Positions 1 through 6,111 of a stretch of DNA of 6,111 nucleotides are shown here, in pieces (the first letter of the stretch is position 1; each line of letters begins with the position of its first letter). The stretch covers positions 1 through 6,111 of the forward strand of contig JBOGZD010000143.1 in the NCBI GenBank assembly GCA_050697155.1. The letters are read 5' to 3'. Under the pieces are notes generated by a model, which worked only from the letters and a program-made list of their open reading frames with translations, searched no databases and was not told the origin of the DNA. The translations under genes were made by a program, and so were the position numbers. The stretch is from JBOGZD01 sp050697155. Lineage in GTDB: Bacteria; Actinomycetota; Thermoleophilia; Solirubrobacterales; 70-9.

Positions 1-18
1 TTCTCTCCGCTTAGTTGT

Positions 19-90
19 CGTGTGTGATTGGCCGTTGAGCCGCAGGTAGACGGCGCGTTTCGGGTTTGCCCGGGCGCGTGTTGTGTTTCT
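19..90 (+). repeat. Left subterminal inverted repeat (outer and inner blocks)
   Basis: Two conserved blocks are seen: an outer block CGTGTGTGATT at 19-29 and an inner block GCGTGTTGTGTTTCT at 76-90. Each matches the reverse complement of the right end (10/11 and 14/15 bases) with nearly the same separation (57 here, 58 at the right end). The sequence between the blocks is diverged, but a small palindrome CGGG-TTTG-CCCG lies at 61-72, just outside the inner block. Likely recombinase binding sites at the left end of the element. Confidence 0.75.
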
Positions 91-95
91 ATCGT
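66..95 (+). promoter_or_regulatory. Candidate sigma-70-type promoter for the recombinase operon
   Basis: TTGCCC at 66-71 and TATCGT at 90-95, separated by 18 nt, fit a housekeeping promoter with 4/6 matches in each box. Transcription would begin near 102, giving a leader of about 77 nt to the ATG at 179. The matching right-end sequence lacks the TATCGT, so this signal is not simply part of the repeat. The spacer is occupied by the inner repeat block. No second convincing promoter is seen upstream of the operon. Confidence 0.35.
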
Positions 96-178
96 CGACC
101 CTCGTGATCTTGACTTTCTTCTCGTCGGAGGGCTGGGAGTCTTGGGGGCTTGAGCGGCGTCCGTTGATTCCGGAGCGG

Positions 179-1576
179 ATGCCGGTGCTGATCGATGACG
201 ACTTGCGGTTCGAAGACGGCCCGGGCGCGCCTCGACCGACGACGGTGGTGAACCGGTGGCTGCGGGAGCTGCCTGCCAGCGGAGCGCCCGCGCCGAGTTC
301 GTGGGAGAGCTACGCGCGGGTGGTCAAGGAGTGGATGACGTTCCTGGCCGAGCACGGAGTGGGGCTGTTCGATTCCCGCGACCGGTTGAAGTACGCCTTG
401 GGCAAGTACTCGGAGTACCGGGCGACGGGTCCGGTGGCCGAGCGGTTCGCGGCGACCACGTGGGGCCGGCACGTGAGCGTGTTGTCGTTGTTCTACCGGT
501 GGGCGATCGCCGAGAGGCACGCGGAGGCCGAGCCGTTCACCTATCGCGCGGCGCGGGCGTTGTTCGCCGGGACGGGCCGTGAGGTGCGGGTGAACCTGGC
601 GGTTCGCCGCACCCCGAAGCCGCATGTGACGATCAAGTACCTGGAGCCGGACTTCATCGCGTTGTTTGTGCGGGGGCTGCGGGGTCTGGCGCCGGACGGC
701 GGGCACGATGGCGGGTATCGGGGGCGTGAGCTGGCCCGCAACGCCGCGGTGGGTGAGCTGGCGCTGGCTACCGGGTTGCGGTTGGCCGAGTTCAGTCACC
801 TGCTCGCCTATGAGGTCCCGGCGCTGCCGCCGAGGCCGACGCCGGTGCCGATCCCGTTCCCGGTGCCGGCCGGGGTGACCAAGGGTCGGAAGTTCCGCAC
901 CACGTGGATCTCGTATGAGGCGCTGGTCGCGGTGCACCACTACCTGGAGCTGGACCGGGCGGCGACTGCGGACGGGTCGGCGTGGTCGCCGCCGCGGCGG
1001 TGGGGTGAGCCGCTGCTGGTCACCGACCCGGATGAGCGTGGCGGTCGTATCAACGGCGTCCGCCGGCGCTGGGACGCGCTCACCCCGCAGGAGCGCCGCC
1101 GGCTGGTGGCCCCGGGCGGCGGGTCGTGCCTGCTGGCGGTGAGGAACGGCGGCGGCCCGTTCACCGCCTGGGCGAGCGTGTTCGAGCGCACCGCCGACCG
1201 GATCCGGGCTCGTTTCGAGCCGCGGTTCCCGCACGTTCACCCGCACCGGCTCCGGCATACCTTCTCGATGCGAACGCTGGAGTACCTGGTGACCGGGCAT
1301 TACCGGCAGGCGGCCAAGCTGGTGGCCGACACCGACACCGACGCGGCGCTGGTGTTCTACCTGTCCAAAGCGGACCCGCTGCTGGTCCTGCGGGACCTCC
1401 TGGGTCACGCCAGCGTTTTGACCACGGAGAAGTACCTGCGGCGCCTGGACACCACCCGGATCTACCGGGAGGCATATGAGCAATCCGGCATCGCCGACGG
1501 GTTGGTGAGCGGGGCCGAGGCTGAGCGTGAAGCGGATGCGGAGTTCAGCGATGACGCCGCGGGCGGGATGCGCTGA
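179..1576 (+). CDS. TnpA-like tyrosine recombinase (site-specific integrase)
   Basis: Cuts and rejoins DNA through a 3'-phosphotyrosyl link, probably at the ends of this element and at its target. From the ATG at 179 the protein is about 465 residues. An N-terminal SAM-like core-binding region lies at roughly 30-120, followed by the catalytic domain. All expected active-site residues are visible: Arg I in ATGLRLAEF (R201), the beta-hairpin Lys in TKGRK (K235), box II HRLRHTF (H356, R359), and box III LGHASVLTTEKY (H410, Tyr nucleophile Y419). An insert of about 100 residues lies between the Lys and box II. The frame is open back to a GTG at 83, but codons 83-127 give a hydrophobic, poorly coding-like stretch. 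The ATG at 179 has GGAG only 3 nt upstream; TTG at 164 and GTG at 104 are other possible starts. The stop overlaps the next gene's ATG by one base. Tyrosine recombinase identity is near certain; the exact start is not. Confidence 0.93.
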   Translation: MPVLIDDDLRFEDGPGAPRPTTVVNRWLRELPASGAPAPSSWESYARVVKEWMTFLAEHGVGLFDSRDRLKYALGKYSEYRATGPVAERFAATTWGRHVSVLSLFYRWAIAERHAEAEPFTYRAARALFAGTGREVRVNLAVRRTPKPHVTIKYLEPDFIALFVRGLRGLAPDGGHDGGYRGRELARNAAVGELALATGLRLAEFSHLLAYEVPALPPRPTPVPIPFPVPAGVTKGRKFRTTWISYEALVAVHHYLELDRAATADGSAWSPPRRWGEPLLVTDPDERGGRINGVRRRWDALTPQERRRLVAPGGGSCLLAVRNGGGPFTAWASVFERTADRIRARFEPRFPHVHPHRLRHTFSMRTLEYLVTGHYRQAAKLVADTDTDAALVFYLSKADPLLVLRDLLGHASVLTTEKYLRRLDTTRIYREAYEQSGIADGLVSGAEAEREADAEFSDDAAGGMR

Positions 1577-3294
1577 TGCCGGCCGCGCTCGTCGAGGAGC
1601 CGCTGGGCATCGCGTGTGTGTTCAGCGACGGCAGCGCGGTGGAGTTCACGCTAGACGGGCTGCCCTGCCCGGAGTTGGCGCGTGATCTGCTCGTCGGGTT
1701 GGTGGAGCTGATCCACCCGCACGGCGCTATGGATGCCGCCGGGTCGGTCAACCACTACGTGCAGTCGATCCGTGACATGATCCGCAAACTTGCCGGGCTC
1801 GGGTTCACCGGCGGGGCGGCGGATCTGCGACGGCGGCAGCTGGCCGAGTACTGGATGGGCTCGACGTTTCGTTGGGAGGCCTGCACCCGCCGGATGCTGC
1901 AGGCGCTGCACACGGCCGGCGGACACCTCGACGCCGGCGTGGCCGAGCTCGCGGATGGCCGCGCCTACAACCCCCAACGCAATCGCCGTCCGCTGCCGCC
2001 CTACCGGGAGGCTGAGTGGGACACGCTGACCCGGACCTGCCGGGCCGTCGTCGACGACGCCTTCGCCGCTCACCGGCGGGCCTTGGCTGCGGCCGCACGG
2101 GGGCAGCACCCGAACACCGGCGGGTGGACTCCGGGCAACGTGCGGTGGCTGCTGGCACGGCTCGGACCGGTGTCCTGCGAGGCCTTCGCCGCGGAGTTGG
2201 GATGCGCCCTGGGCGCGGTCCAGCAACGAGGCGGCTTCCCGCAGGCAAGCAGGGACATGTTTCCGTCCCAGGACGCCCTGATCGCCTACCGGCTGCTGTT
2301 CGGCATCTACTCCGGCATCGTGCCGGACGGGATCGACGACCTGGCGGTTGACGACGTCGACTGGGCAGGGGACGCCTCAGTGCTGCTCTCCTACGTGAAG
2401 GGCCGCACCGCGGCGGAGAGCGTGAACCTGCCCCGGCGGGCGGTGCGGCTGCTGGAGCAGTGGCTTGCGCATTCCACCCTGCTGCGCAGCTTCGCCGGCC
2501 CGCAGGACCGGCGTCGTCTGTGGTTGGCGCTCAGCCGTCCCGGCCGCTACGCGGTCATCACCGGCTCGGGTGGGCGGATCGCCATCCAACGGTGGGTGAC
2601 CCGCCACCGCGTCACGGGCGAGGACGGACGCCCGTTGAAGATCCACCGGTCGCGGATCCGCACAACGCACCACGCGATGCGGGACAAGAGCAGCTGGACC
2701 GGCAGCGGGCGGGCGACCATCGACCCCAACCACAGCCCGCACGTCGAAGGCGATCACTACCTGACCGCGACGACCCCGTCGCAGCGGCGGGCGGTTGAGG
2801 CGATCGTCGAAGACGCCCAGCATGACCTGCTACGCAGAGCCCACCCGTCCACAGTGGTGACCGGCGAGGACGCCGCGGCCCTTGCCCGTGACTACCCGCA
2901 ACTGGTCGCCGCGCTCGACCTCGACGACGCCGTGATAGCCGAGCTTGTTGGCGGGCAGCGGGATGTGTTCGTCGCGGCGTGCGCCGATCAGCTGGCCGGG
3001 CTGCACGGCCCGAAGGGCAAGCCGTGCCCGGCCCGGCCGTGGGTGTGTCTGCTGTGTCCGCTGGCGGTGTTCGCCCCGCGGCACGCGACCAACCTGCTGC
3101 GGCTCAAGGCGTTCTTCTCCCGGCAGTGGCAGCAGATGCCCGCCGGGCAGTTCTTGGCCGTGTTCGGCCCGTACTCCCAGCGGATCGGGCAGGTGCTGGA
3201 CCGCTTCGACCCCGCGGTGCTGGCCGCAGCCAGCCGCGGCGTCGGCGACCACGATGACGAACTGCCCCTGCGCCCCGAGGAGTCCACCCGGTGA
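1576..3294 (+). CDS. Tyrosine recombinase-like protein, degenerate active site
   Basis: A 572-residue integrase-type protein, probably a non-catalytic or specialised partner of the two flanking recombinases. Residues about 55-115 look like a core-binding domain. In the catalytic region the first Arg is missing: SGIVPDGIDDLAVDDVDW (from 246) lines up with the usual G-L-R-x-x-E-L box, putting Val249 at the Arg position and Gly in place of the following Glu. The Lys in YVKGR (K275) remains, box II is a variant around IHRSRIRTT (H357, R360/R362), and box III is PNHSPHVEGDHY with H386 and Y395 at the normal nine-residue spacing. The tail has a likely zinc site, C484-x6-C491-x2-C494-x8-H503. Its ATG overlaps the upstream TGA, with a GGCGGGA-type ribosome site about 8 nt before it, so coupling is expected. 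Fold assignment is firm; loss of catalysis is an inference from motif alignment by eye. Confidence 0.87.
   Translation: MPAALVEEPLGIACVFSDGSAVEFTLDGLPCPELARDLLVGLVELIHPHGAMDAAGSVNHYVQSIRDMIRKLAGLGFTGGAADLRRRQLAEYWMGSTFRWEACTRRMLQALHTAGGHLDAGVAELADGRAYNPQRNRRPLPPYREAEWDTLTRTCRAVVDDAFAAHRRALAAAARGQHPNTGGWTPGNVRWLLARLGPVSCEAFAAELGCALGAVQQRGGFPQASRDMFPSQDALIAYRLLFGIYSGIVPDGIDDLAVDDVDWAGDASVLLSYVKGRTAAESVNLPRRAVRLLEQWLAHSTLLRSFAGPQDRRRLWLALSRPGRYAVITGSGGRIAIQRWVTRHRVTGEDGRPLKIHRSRIRTTHHAMRDKSSWTGSGRATIDPNHSPHVEGDHYLTATTPSQRRAVEAIVEDAQHDLLRRAHPSTVVTGEDAAALARDYPQLVAALDLDDAVIAELVGGQRDVFVAACADQLAGLHGPKGKPCPARPWVCLLCPLAVFAPRHATNLLRLKAFFSRQWQQMPAGQFLAVFGPYSQRIGQVLDRFDPAVLAAASRGVGDHDDELPLRPEESTR
3277..3282 (+). 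promoter_or_regulatory. Ribosome binding site of the large recombinase gene
   Basis: GAGGAG lies inside the end of the preceding gene, 8 nt before the GTG at 3291, and supports that GTG as the start within the GTGA overlap. Confidence 0.65.
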
Positions 3295-5486
3295 CCGCCG
3301 CCGCGCTGCCCAGCGCGGCTGGGCCGTTCCGGTCGGTGTTCGCCGGCGCCGACATCTGCCACGAGGCCGGCCTCACACTGCCCGAGGGCACACCTCGGCC
3401 GATGTTCGACGCCGAGGTGTGGGACTTCACCGAGGTGATTGGTCTGCTGAGGCAAATGCGCCTGGTCAGCCGCCGGTTCAACTTCGCCGCCATCATCGAT
3501 CCGCGGTGGCGACTGGTCGCCAAAGAACTGATCCTGGCCATGCTCGCCCCGCGGCACCAGGCGGTGGCGCCGCTGCCTAGCGCCTACCGCACCCCGCTGC
3601 ACCTCAACACCGCCAGCGGCCGGCTTGCTGAGCTGACCCGATTCCTCAACTGGCTCACCGAGCAGGGGGTCGGCGATCTCGCCGAGGTCGACGGCGACCG
3701 CTGCGCGCAATACCTGGCCCACCGGCGATACCTGCGTGACGACAATGACGTCGTGGTCGGTGAACTCGGCCCGGCGACCCGCCGAGCCGCCGCGCAGATC
3801 GTCGTCGACCTGGTCAACTACCGGGAGTTGTTCACCGCCGACCGCGTTGCCGCGGACCTGCGGCCGTGGGGCGGGGCCGCCCCCTCAAGCATCGCGGAGA
3901 TGCCCAGCGGGCGCGGGCAGAACAAGACCCCGCCGGTCGCCGACACCATCCTGCAGCCGATGCTCGCCGCCGCCAGCTACCTGGTGAGCACGCTCGGCCC
4001 GCACGCGATCGCACTGTCCCAGCGGGTGAGGGAGGCCGACCAAATGTGGTCGGTCGGGTCGGGTCGCCACGCCGCTGTCCGCCGCCTCCCCGCCGCCGAG
4101 TTCACGAAGCTGCTGGCCGACTACGAGCACAGGGGTGAGCCGTTGCCGACACTGCCCGACCACCACGTCCGGGATCGGCTGGCCTCCAGCTGGTCGCCCG
4201 ATGATCCGCTGACCCCTATCGCCCTGGGTCTGCTGGCTCGCCAAGCAGGGTTCATCCAGTTCCATCACCACTGGATCCCGCACCTGCGGCCCCAGATCGA
4301 AGCGACCCTGAACATCGTCGGGGCGCAGAAACCCTTCGGCCGCCACGCCGTGCCCATCGGCCGCGCAGACGGCGAAGGCGCCGTCGCCTGGACGCTTCCC
4401 CTGGACCGGCTGCAGGCCGTCGCCCTGGTCGGGATCGTCCGCACCGCCGCGATCATCGTCATCGCCGCGGTCTCGGGGATGCGTTCCAGTGAGCTGATGG
4501 AGCTTCAGGTGGGCTGCTGCCGTCCACCGGAGTACTACGGCCGCGAACTGGTGCGCTACCGGCTCGCCAGCAAGGTCGTCAAGGGACAGCCGCTGGGCGG
4601 GGTCGCCGACGAGTGGGTCATCATAGAACCGGCCTACCGGGCCGCCGAGCTCCTCGAACGACTCCACGACACCTGTCAGGTCGGGGCGCCGCTGCTCGGC
4701 CGGTTCGCCTTCGACGTCCGCTACAAGTGGCTCCGCAACTGGGTCAGCGGCCCGGCCGGGCAGCGTCTCGGGCTCGCCACAATCCCCGACAAGTCGGTGA
4801 ACCTGAGGATGCTGCGCCGAACATTGGCGATCGAGCTGGCCTACCGCCCCGGCGGGGTGCTCGCCGCGAAACTGCACCTCAAGCACATCGCCGTCGCCAC
4901 CACCGAGGGCTACGCCTCCCGACCGGGCGGAGCCCAAGCCGAACTCCTCGCCGAGGTCAACAAACACGAGGCCGAACGCAAGCTCGAGCTGGTCTGGGCC
5001 GAGTTCCGCAACTACCAGCAGGGCATCATGCCCGCCGGCCCCGCAGCCCGCGAACTCACCGAGTTCTTCGCCCACGTCGATGCCAAACTCACCCCCGCCG
5101 ACGCTGCCGCGCCCAAGGTGCAGCGCAGCAACCGGGAAGTGCTCAACCTGCTGACCAAACGCGCCAACACCCTGCACCTAGGGGCGGCGAACTACTGCTG
5201 GTTCACCGACCCCTCCCGGGCGCTGTGTCTCAAGCTCGCCGGAACCCCGAACGCCGACAAGCCGCTGGCCGGGATGTGTGACTCGGCCCGCTGCCCGCAG
5301 GCGACTCACCACCCCTGTCACCGCCCAGTCTGGGCCGAGCACGCCGAGAACACCAAGGCGTTCCTCGGCGACCTGGGCCCGACCCGAAAGACCGAGAAGG
5401 CGCGCCTGCAGGCCGAGCACGACCGGGCCACCCGGGTCCTAGCCGAAATCGACGCAGCCGACACCACCACGACCGTCGAGGAGTAG
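3291..5486 (+). CDS. TnpB-like large tyrosine recombinase
   Basis: A 731-residue integrase-family protein that fits the large second recombinase (TnpB, about 630 residues) of Tn554-type elements. A long N-terminal half (about 1-370) carries DNA-binding regions, including a core-binding-like helical part near 100-190. The catalytic domain follows: Arg I in AVSGMRSSEL (R398), Lys in VVKGQ (K431, or K428), box II RMLRRTL (R506, R509) where the usual first His is Arg, and box III LKHIAVATTEGY (H532, Tyr nucleophile Y541). The tail is rich in Cys and His (C636, C646, C663, C668, H673/H674, C676, H677), likely a zinc-binding DNA-contact module, and ends in a charged helix from about 698. It starts at GTG within a GTGA overlap with the previous stop; GAGGAG at 3277-3282 lies 8 nt upstream and supports this start. 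Probably active together with the first recombinase. Confidence 0.92.
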   Translation: MTAAALPSAAGPFRSVFAGADICHEAGLTLPEGTPRPMFDAEVWDFTEVIGLLRQMRLVSRRFNFAAIIDPRWRLVAKELILAMLAPRHQAVAPLPSAYRTPLHLNTASGRLAELTRFLNWLTEQGVGDLAEVDGDRCAQYLAHRRYLRDDNDVVVGELGPATRRAAAQIVVDLVNYRELFTADRVAADLRPWGGAAPSSIAEMPSGRGQNKTPPVADTILQPMLAAASYLVSTLGPHAIALSQRVREADQMWSVGSGRHAAVRRLPAAEFTKLLADYEHRGEPLPTLPDHHVRDRLASSWSPDDPLTPIALGLLARQAGFIQFHHHWIPHLRPQIEATLNIVGAQKPFGRHAVPIGRADGEGAVAWTLPLDRLQAVALVGIVRTAAIIVIAAVSGMRSSELMELQVGCCRPPEYYGRELVRYRLASKVVKGQPLGGVADEWVIIEPAYRAAELLERLHDTCQVGAPLLGRFAFDVRYKWLRNWVSGPAGQRLGLATIPDKSVNLRMLRRTLAIELAYRPGGVLAAKLHLKHIAVATTEGYASRPGGAQAELLAEVNKHEAERKLELVWAEFRNYQQGIMPAGPAARELTEFFAHVDAKLTPADAAAPKVQRSNREVLNLLTKRANTLHLGAANYCWFTDPSRALCLKLAGTPNADKPLAGMCDSARCPQATHHPCHRPVWAEHAENTKAFLGDLGPTRKTEKARLQAEHDRATRVLAEIDAADTTTTVEE
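5478..5483 (+). promoter_or_regulatory. Ribosome binding site of the TnpC-like gene
   Basis: GAGGAG lies within the last codons of the large recombinase gene, 5 nt before the GTG at 5489. It decides the start of the small gene, which has no closer in-frame start with such a site. Confidence 0.65.
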
Positions 5487-5488
5487 AC

Positions 5489-5947
5489 GTGCGCATCAGC
5501 GCCGAGCAGCGCCAGCAGAACGAGATGCGGATCCGCACCGCCATGGACCGGCTCCTGCGCGGGCAGATCCCACCCGGCGGCAAGTGCGACATCAAGACCC
5601 TCGCCCACGAAGCGAACGTCGACCGCACCGCGTTCTACGGCGCCCGCCCCTACGCCCACCTCCGCGAGGAGTTCGAACAACGCCTCCAAGCCCTCCGCAC
5701 CACCAGCGGCCACCCCGACCCGCGGGACGCCCAGATCGAGCAGCTGAAGAACGAGATCGACACCCTCAAACAGCGCATCACTCGACGGGACCAGACGATC
5801 GCAGAACTCACCGACACCAAAACCGAGGCCCTGTCCCGGATCGCCGCCCAACACGACGAGATCACCAGCCTCCGCCAGCAAGCCGACCGCACCTCCGGCG
5901 TCCGCCGACTGCCCACACGCACCGCCGCCATCGGCCCATGCAGCTGA
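5489..5947 (+). CDS. TnpC-like accessory protein (HTH plus coiled coil)
   Basis: A 152-residue small basic/charged protein in the position of TnpC, the accessory factor of Tn554-type transposons that in Tn554 raises transposition efficiency and influences orientation. Residues 33-56 (DIKTLAHEANVDRTAFYGAR) read like a short helix-turn-helix. From about 58 to 135 the chain is strongly helical with regular Leu/Ile spacing and many Glu, Lys, Arg and Gln, predicting a long coiled coil for dimerisation. The C-terminal 20 residues look disordered. It starts at GTG two bases after the preceding TAG; GAGGAG at 5478-5483 sits 5 nt before it, inside the end of the upstream gene. It most likely belongs to the DUF6262/TnpC group, judged by size, architecture and place rather than a search. 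No catalytic motif is visible; bridging of element ends or regulation are both possible. Confidence 0.8.
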   Translation: MRISAEQRQQNEMRIRTAMDRLLRGQIPPGGKCDIKTLAHEANVDRTAFYGARPYAHLREEFEQRLQALRTTSGHPDPRDAQIEQLKNEIDTLKQRITRRDQTIAELTDTKTEALSRIAAQHDEITSLRQQADRTSGVRRLPTRTAAIGPCS

Positions 5948-5951
5948 GCAG

Positions 5952-5972
5952 AGCGGCTTCCGCCACGCCGCT
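5952..5972 (+). terminator. Hairpin just after the operon, possible terminator
   Basis: AGCGGC at 5952-5957 pairs with GCCGCT at 5967-5972 around a 9-nt loop, five bases after the last stop codon. No T-run follows, so this would be a U-less terminator or only a chance GC-rich stem. Confidence 0.25.
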
Positions 5973-6001
5973 GGGCATGATGTCGATCACACGCCGAGCC
6001 G

Positions 6002-6074
6002 AGAAACGCAACACGCACCACCGCGCCGGTTACGAACCCGGTCACTCTCGAAATGCCAGGCGGAATCGCACACG
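6002..6074 (-). repeat. Right subterminal inverted repeat (inner and outer blocks)
   Basis: Inner block AGAAACGCAACACGC at 6002-6016 and outer block AATCGCACACG at 6064-6074 are the reverse complements, with one mismatch each, of the left-end blocks at 76-90 and 19-29. An imperfect palindrome CCGGTTACGAACCCGG occupies 6026-6041 between them, in the same relative place as the palindrome at 61-72. The element therefore ends between 6074 and about the window edge. Confidence 0.75.
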
Positions 6075-6111
6075 AACACCTCTGCACACGGCGAGTGCGG
6101 GCAGAAGCCAC

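Larger units (their letters stand above)
19..6074 (+). mobile_element. Tn554-like tyrosine-recombinase transposon, cargo-free
   Basis: The interval runs from the outer edge of the left repeat block to the outer edge of the matching right repeat block, so it is a minimum extent; the true ends may lie a few tens of bases further out. Inside are only four co-directional genes: three tyrosine-recombinase-type proteins and one small coiled-coil protein. Tn554-family transposons are known to encode two tyrosine recombinases (TnpA, TnpB) and a small accessory protein (TnpC); this element has the same order plus one extra recombinase-like gene between the first and the large one. The proteins (about 465, 572 and 731 residues) are much larger than those of RIT (recombinase-in-trio) elements. 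No resistance, metabolic or other passenger gene is present. All reading frames are open, so the element looks intact. Confidence 0.8.

Noticed and set aside
110..115. TTGACT as a -35 box
   Set aside because: No TANNNT-type -10 sequence lies 16-19 nt downstream.
83..130. N-terminal hydrophobic stretch of the extended first reading frame as a signal or membrane segment
   Set aside because: Codon pattern here is poor, the stretch overlaps the repeat and promoter candidate, and a membrane segment makes no sense on a recombinase; more likely untranslated.
89..1483. Long open frame on the minus strand (464 codons) opposite the first recombinase
   Set aside because: Its translation is rich in Arg, Pro and Gly with no recognisable motif, and the plus-strand frame carries a full set of recombinase active-site motifs. 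Long antisense frames are expected in DNA this GC-rich.
3885..5177. Long open frame on the minus strand (430 codons) opposite the large recombinase
   Set aside because: Low-complexity Gly/Val/Asp-rich translation with no domain, lying fully opposite a motif-rich gene; a composition shadow.
179..5486. RIT (recombinase-in-trio) element
   Set aside because: RIT elements also have three overlapping recombinase genes and end repeats, but their proteins are much smaller and there is no TnpC-like fourth gene; the Tn554-type architecture fits better.
5650..6111. Minus-strand open frame running off the right edge
   Set aside because: It overlaps the TnpC-like gene and the right repeat blocks, has an Arg/Ser/Trp-rich translation and no ribosome site; not supported as a gene.
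1..6111. CRISPR array, tRNA or rRNA genes
   Set aside because: No regular repeat-spacer pattern and no cloverleaf or conserved rRNA segment was seen; no tRNA attachment site is evident at either edge.

Overview
The window is very GC-rich, uses GTG as well as ATG starts, and is packed with overlapping genes. This is the style of a high-GC actinobacterium (inference from composition; no phylogenetic marker is present). Almost all of it is one compact mobile element driven by tyrosine recombinases. It resembles the Tn554 family (TnpA-TnpB-TnpC) but carries one recombinase-like gene more.

Layout: positions 1-178 hold the left end, with subterminal repeat blocks and a candidate promoter. Four genes then run on the + strand with almost no space between them: (1) a complete tyrosine recombinase, TnpA-like, ending at 1576; (2) a 572-residue recombinase-like protein, 1576-3294, in which the first catalytic Arg appears lost although the His-Tyr end of the active site is kept; (3) a large 731-residue TnpB-like recombinase, 3291-5486, with a Cys/His-rich tail; (4) a 152-residue protein, 5489-5947, with a short helix-turn-helix-like region and a long coiled coil, like TnpC (probably the DUF6262 type). 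Junctions are a 1-nt stop/start overlap, a 4-nt GTGA overlap and a 2-nt gap, so one translationally coupled operon is likely. Positions 5948-6111 hold the right end.

The two ends match each other in inverted orientation. Left 19-29 matches the reverse complement of 6064-6074 (10/11), and left 76-90 matches the reverse complement of 6002-6016 (14/15). Block spacing is almost the same at both ends (57 and 58 nt). No list of family features predicted this; it was found by reading the ends against each other. It shows that both ends of the element lie in the window and that it carries no cargo gene. The best promoter candidate lies on top of the left inner block, so recombinase bound to the end could also control the operon.

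Working model (inference): genes 1 and 3 are the catalytic pair, gene 2 is a structural or regulatory recombinase paralogue, and gene 4 is a DNA-binding or bridging accessory factor. Together they excise and insert the 6-kb unit. Exact ends, target site and mobility cannot be read from this window.
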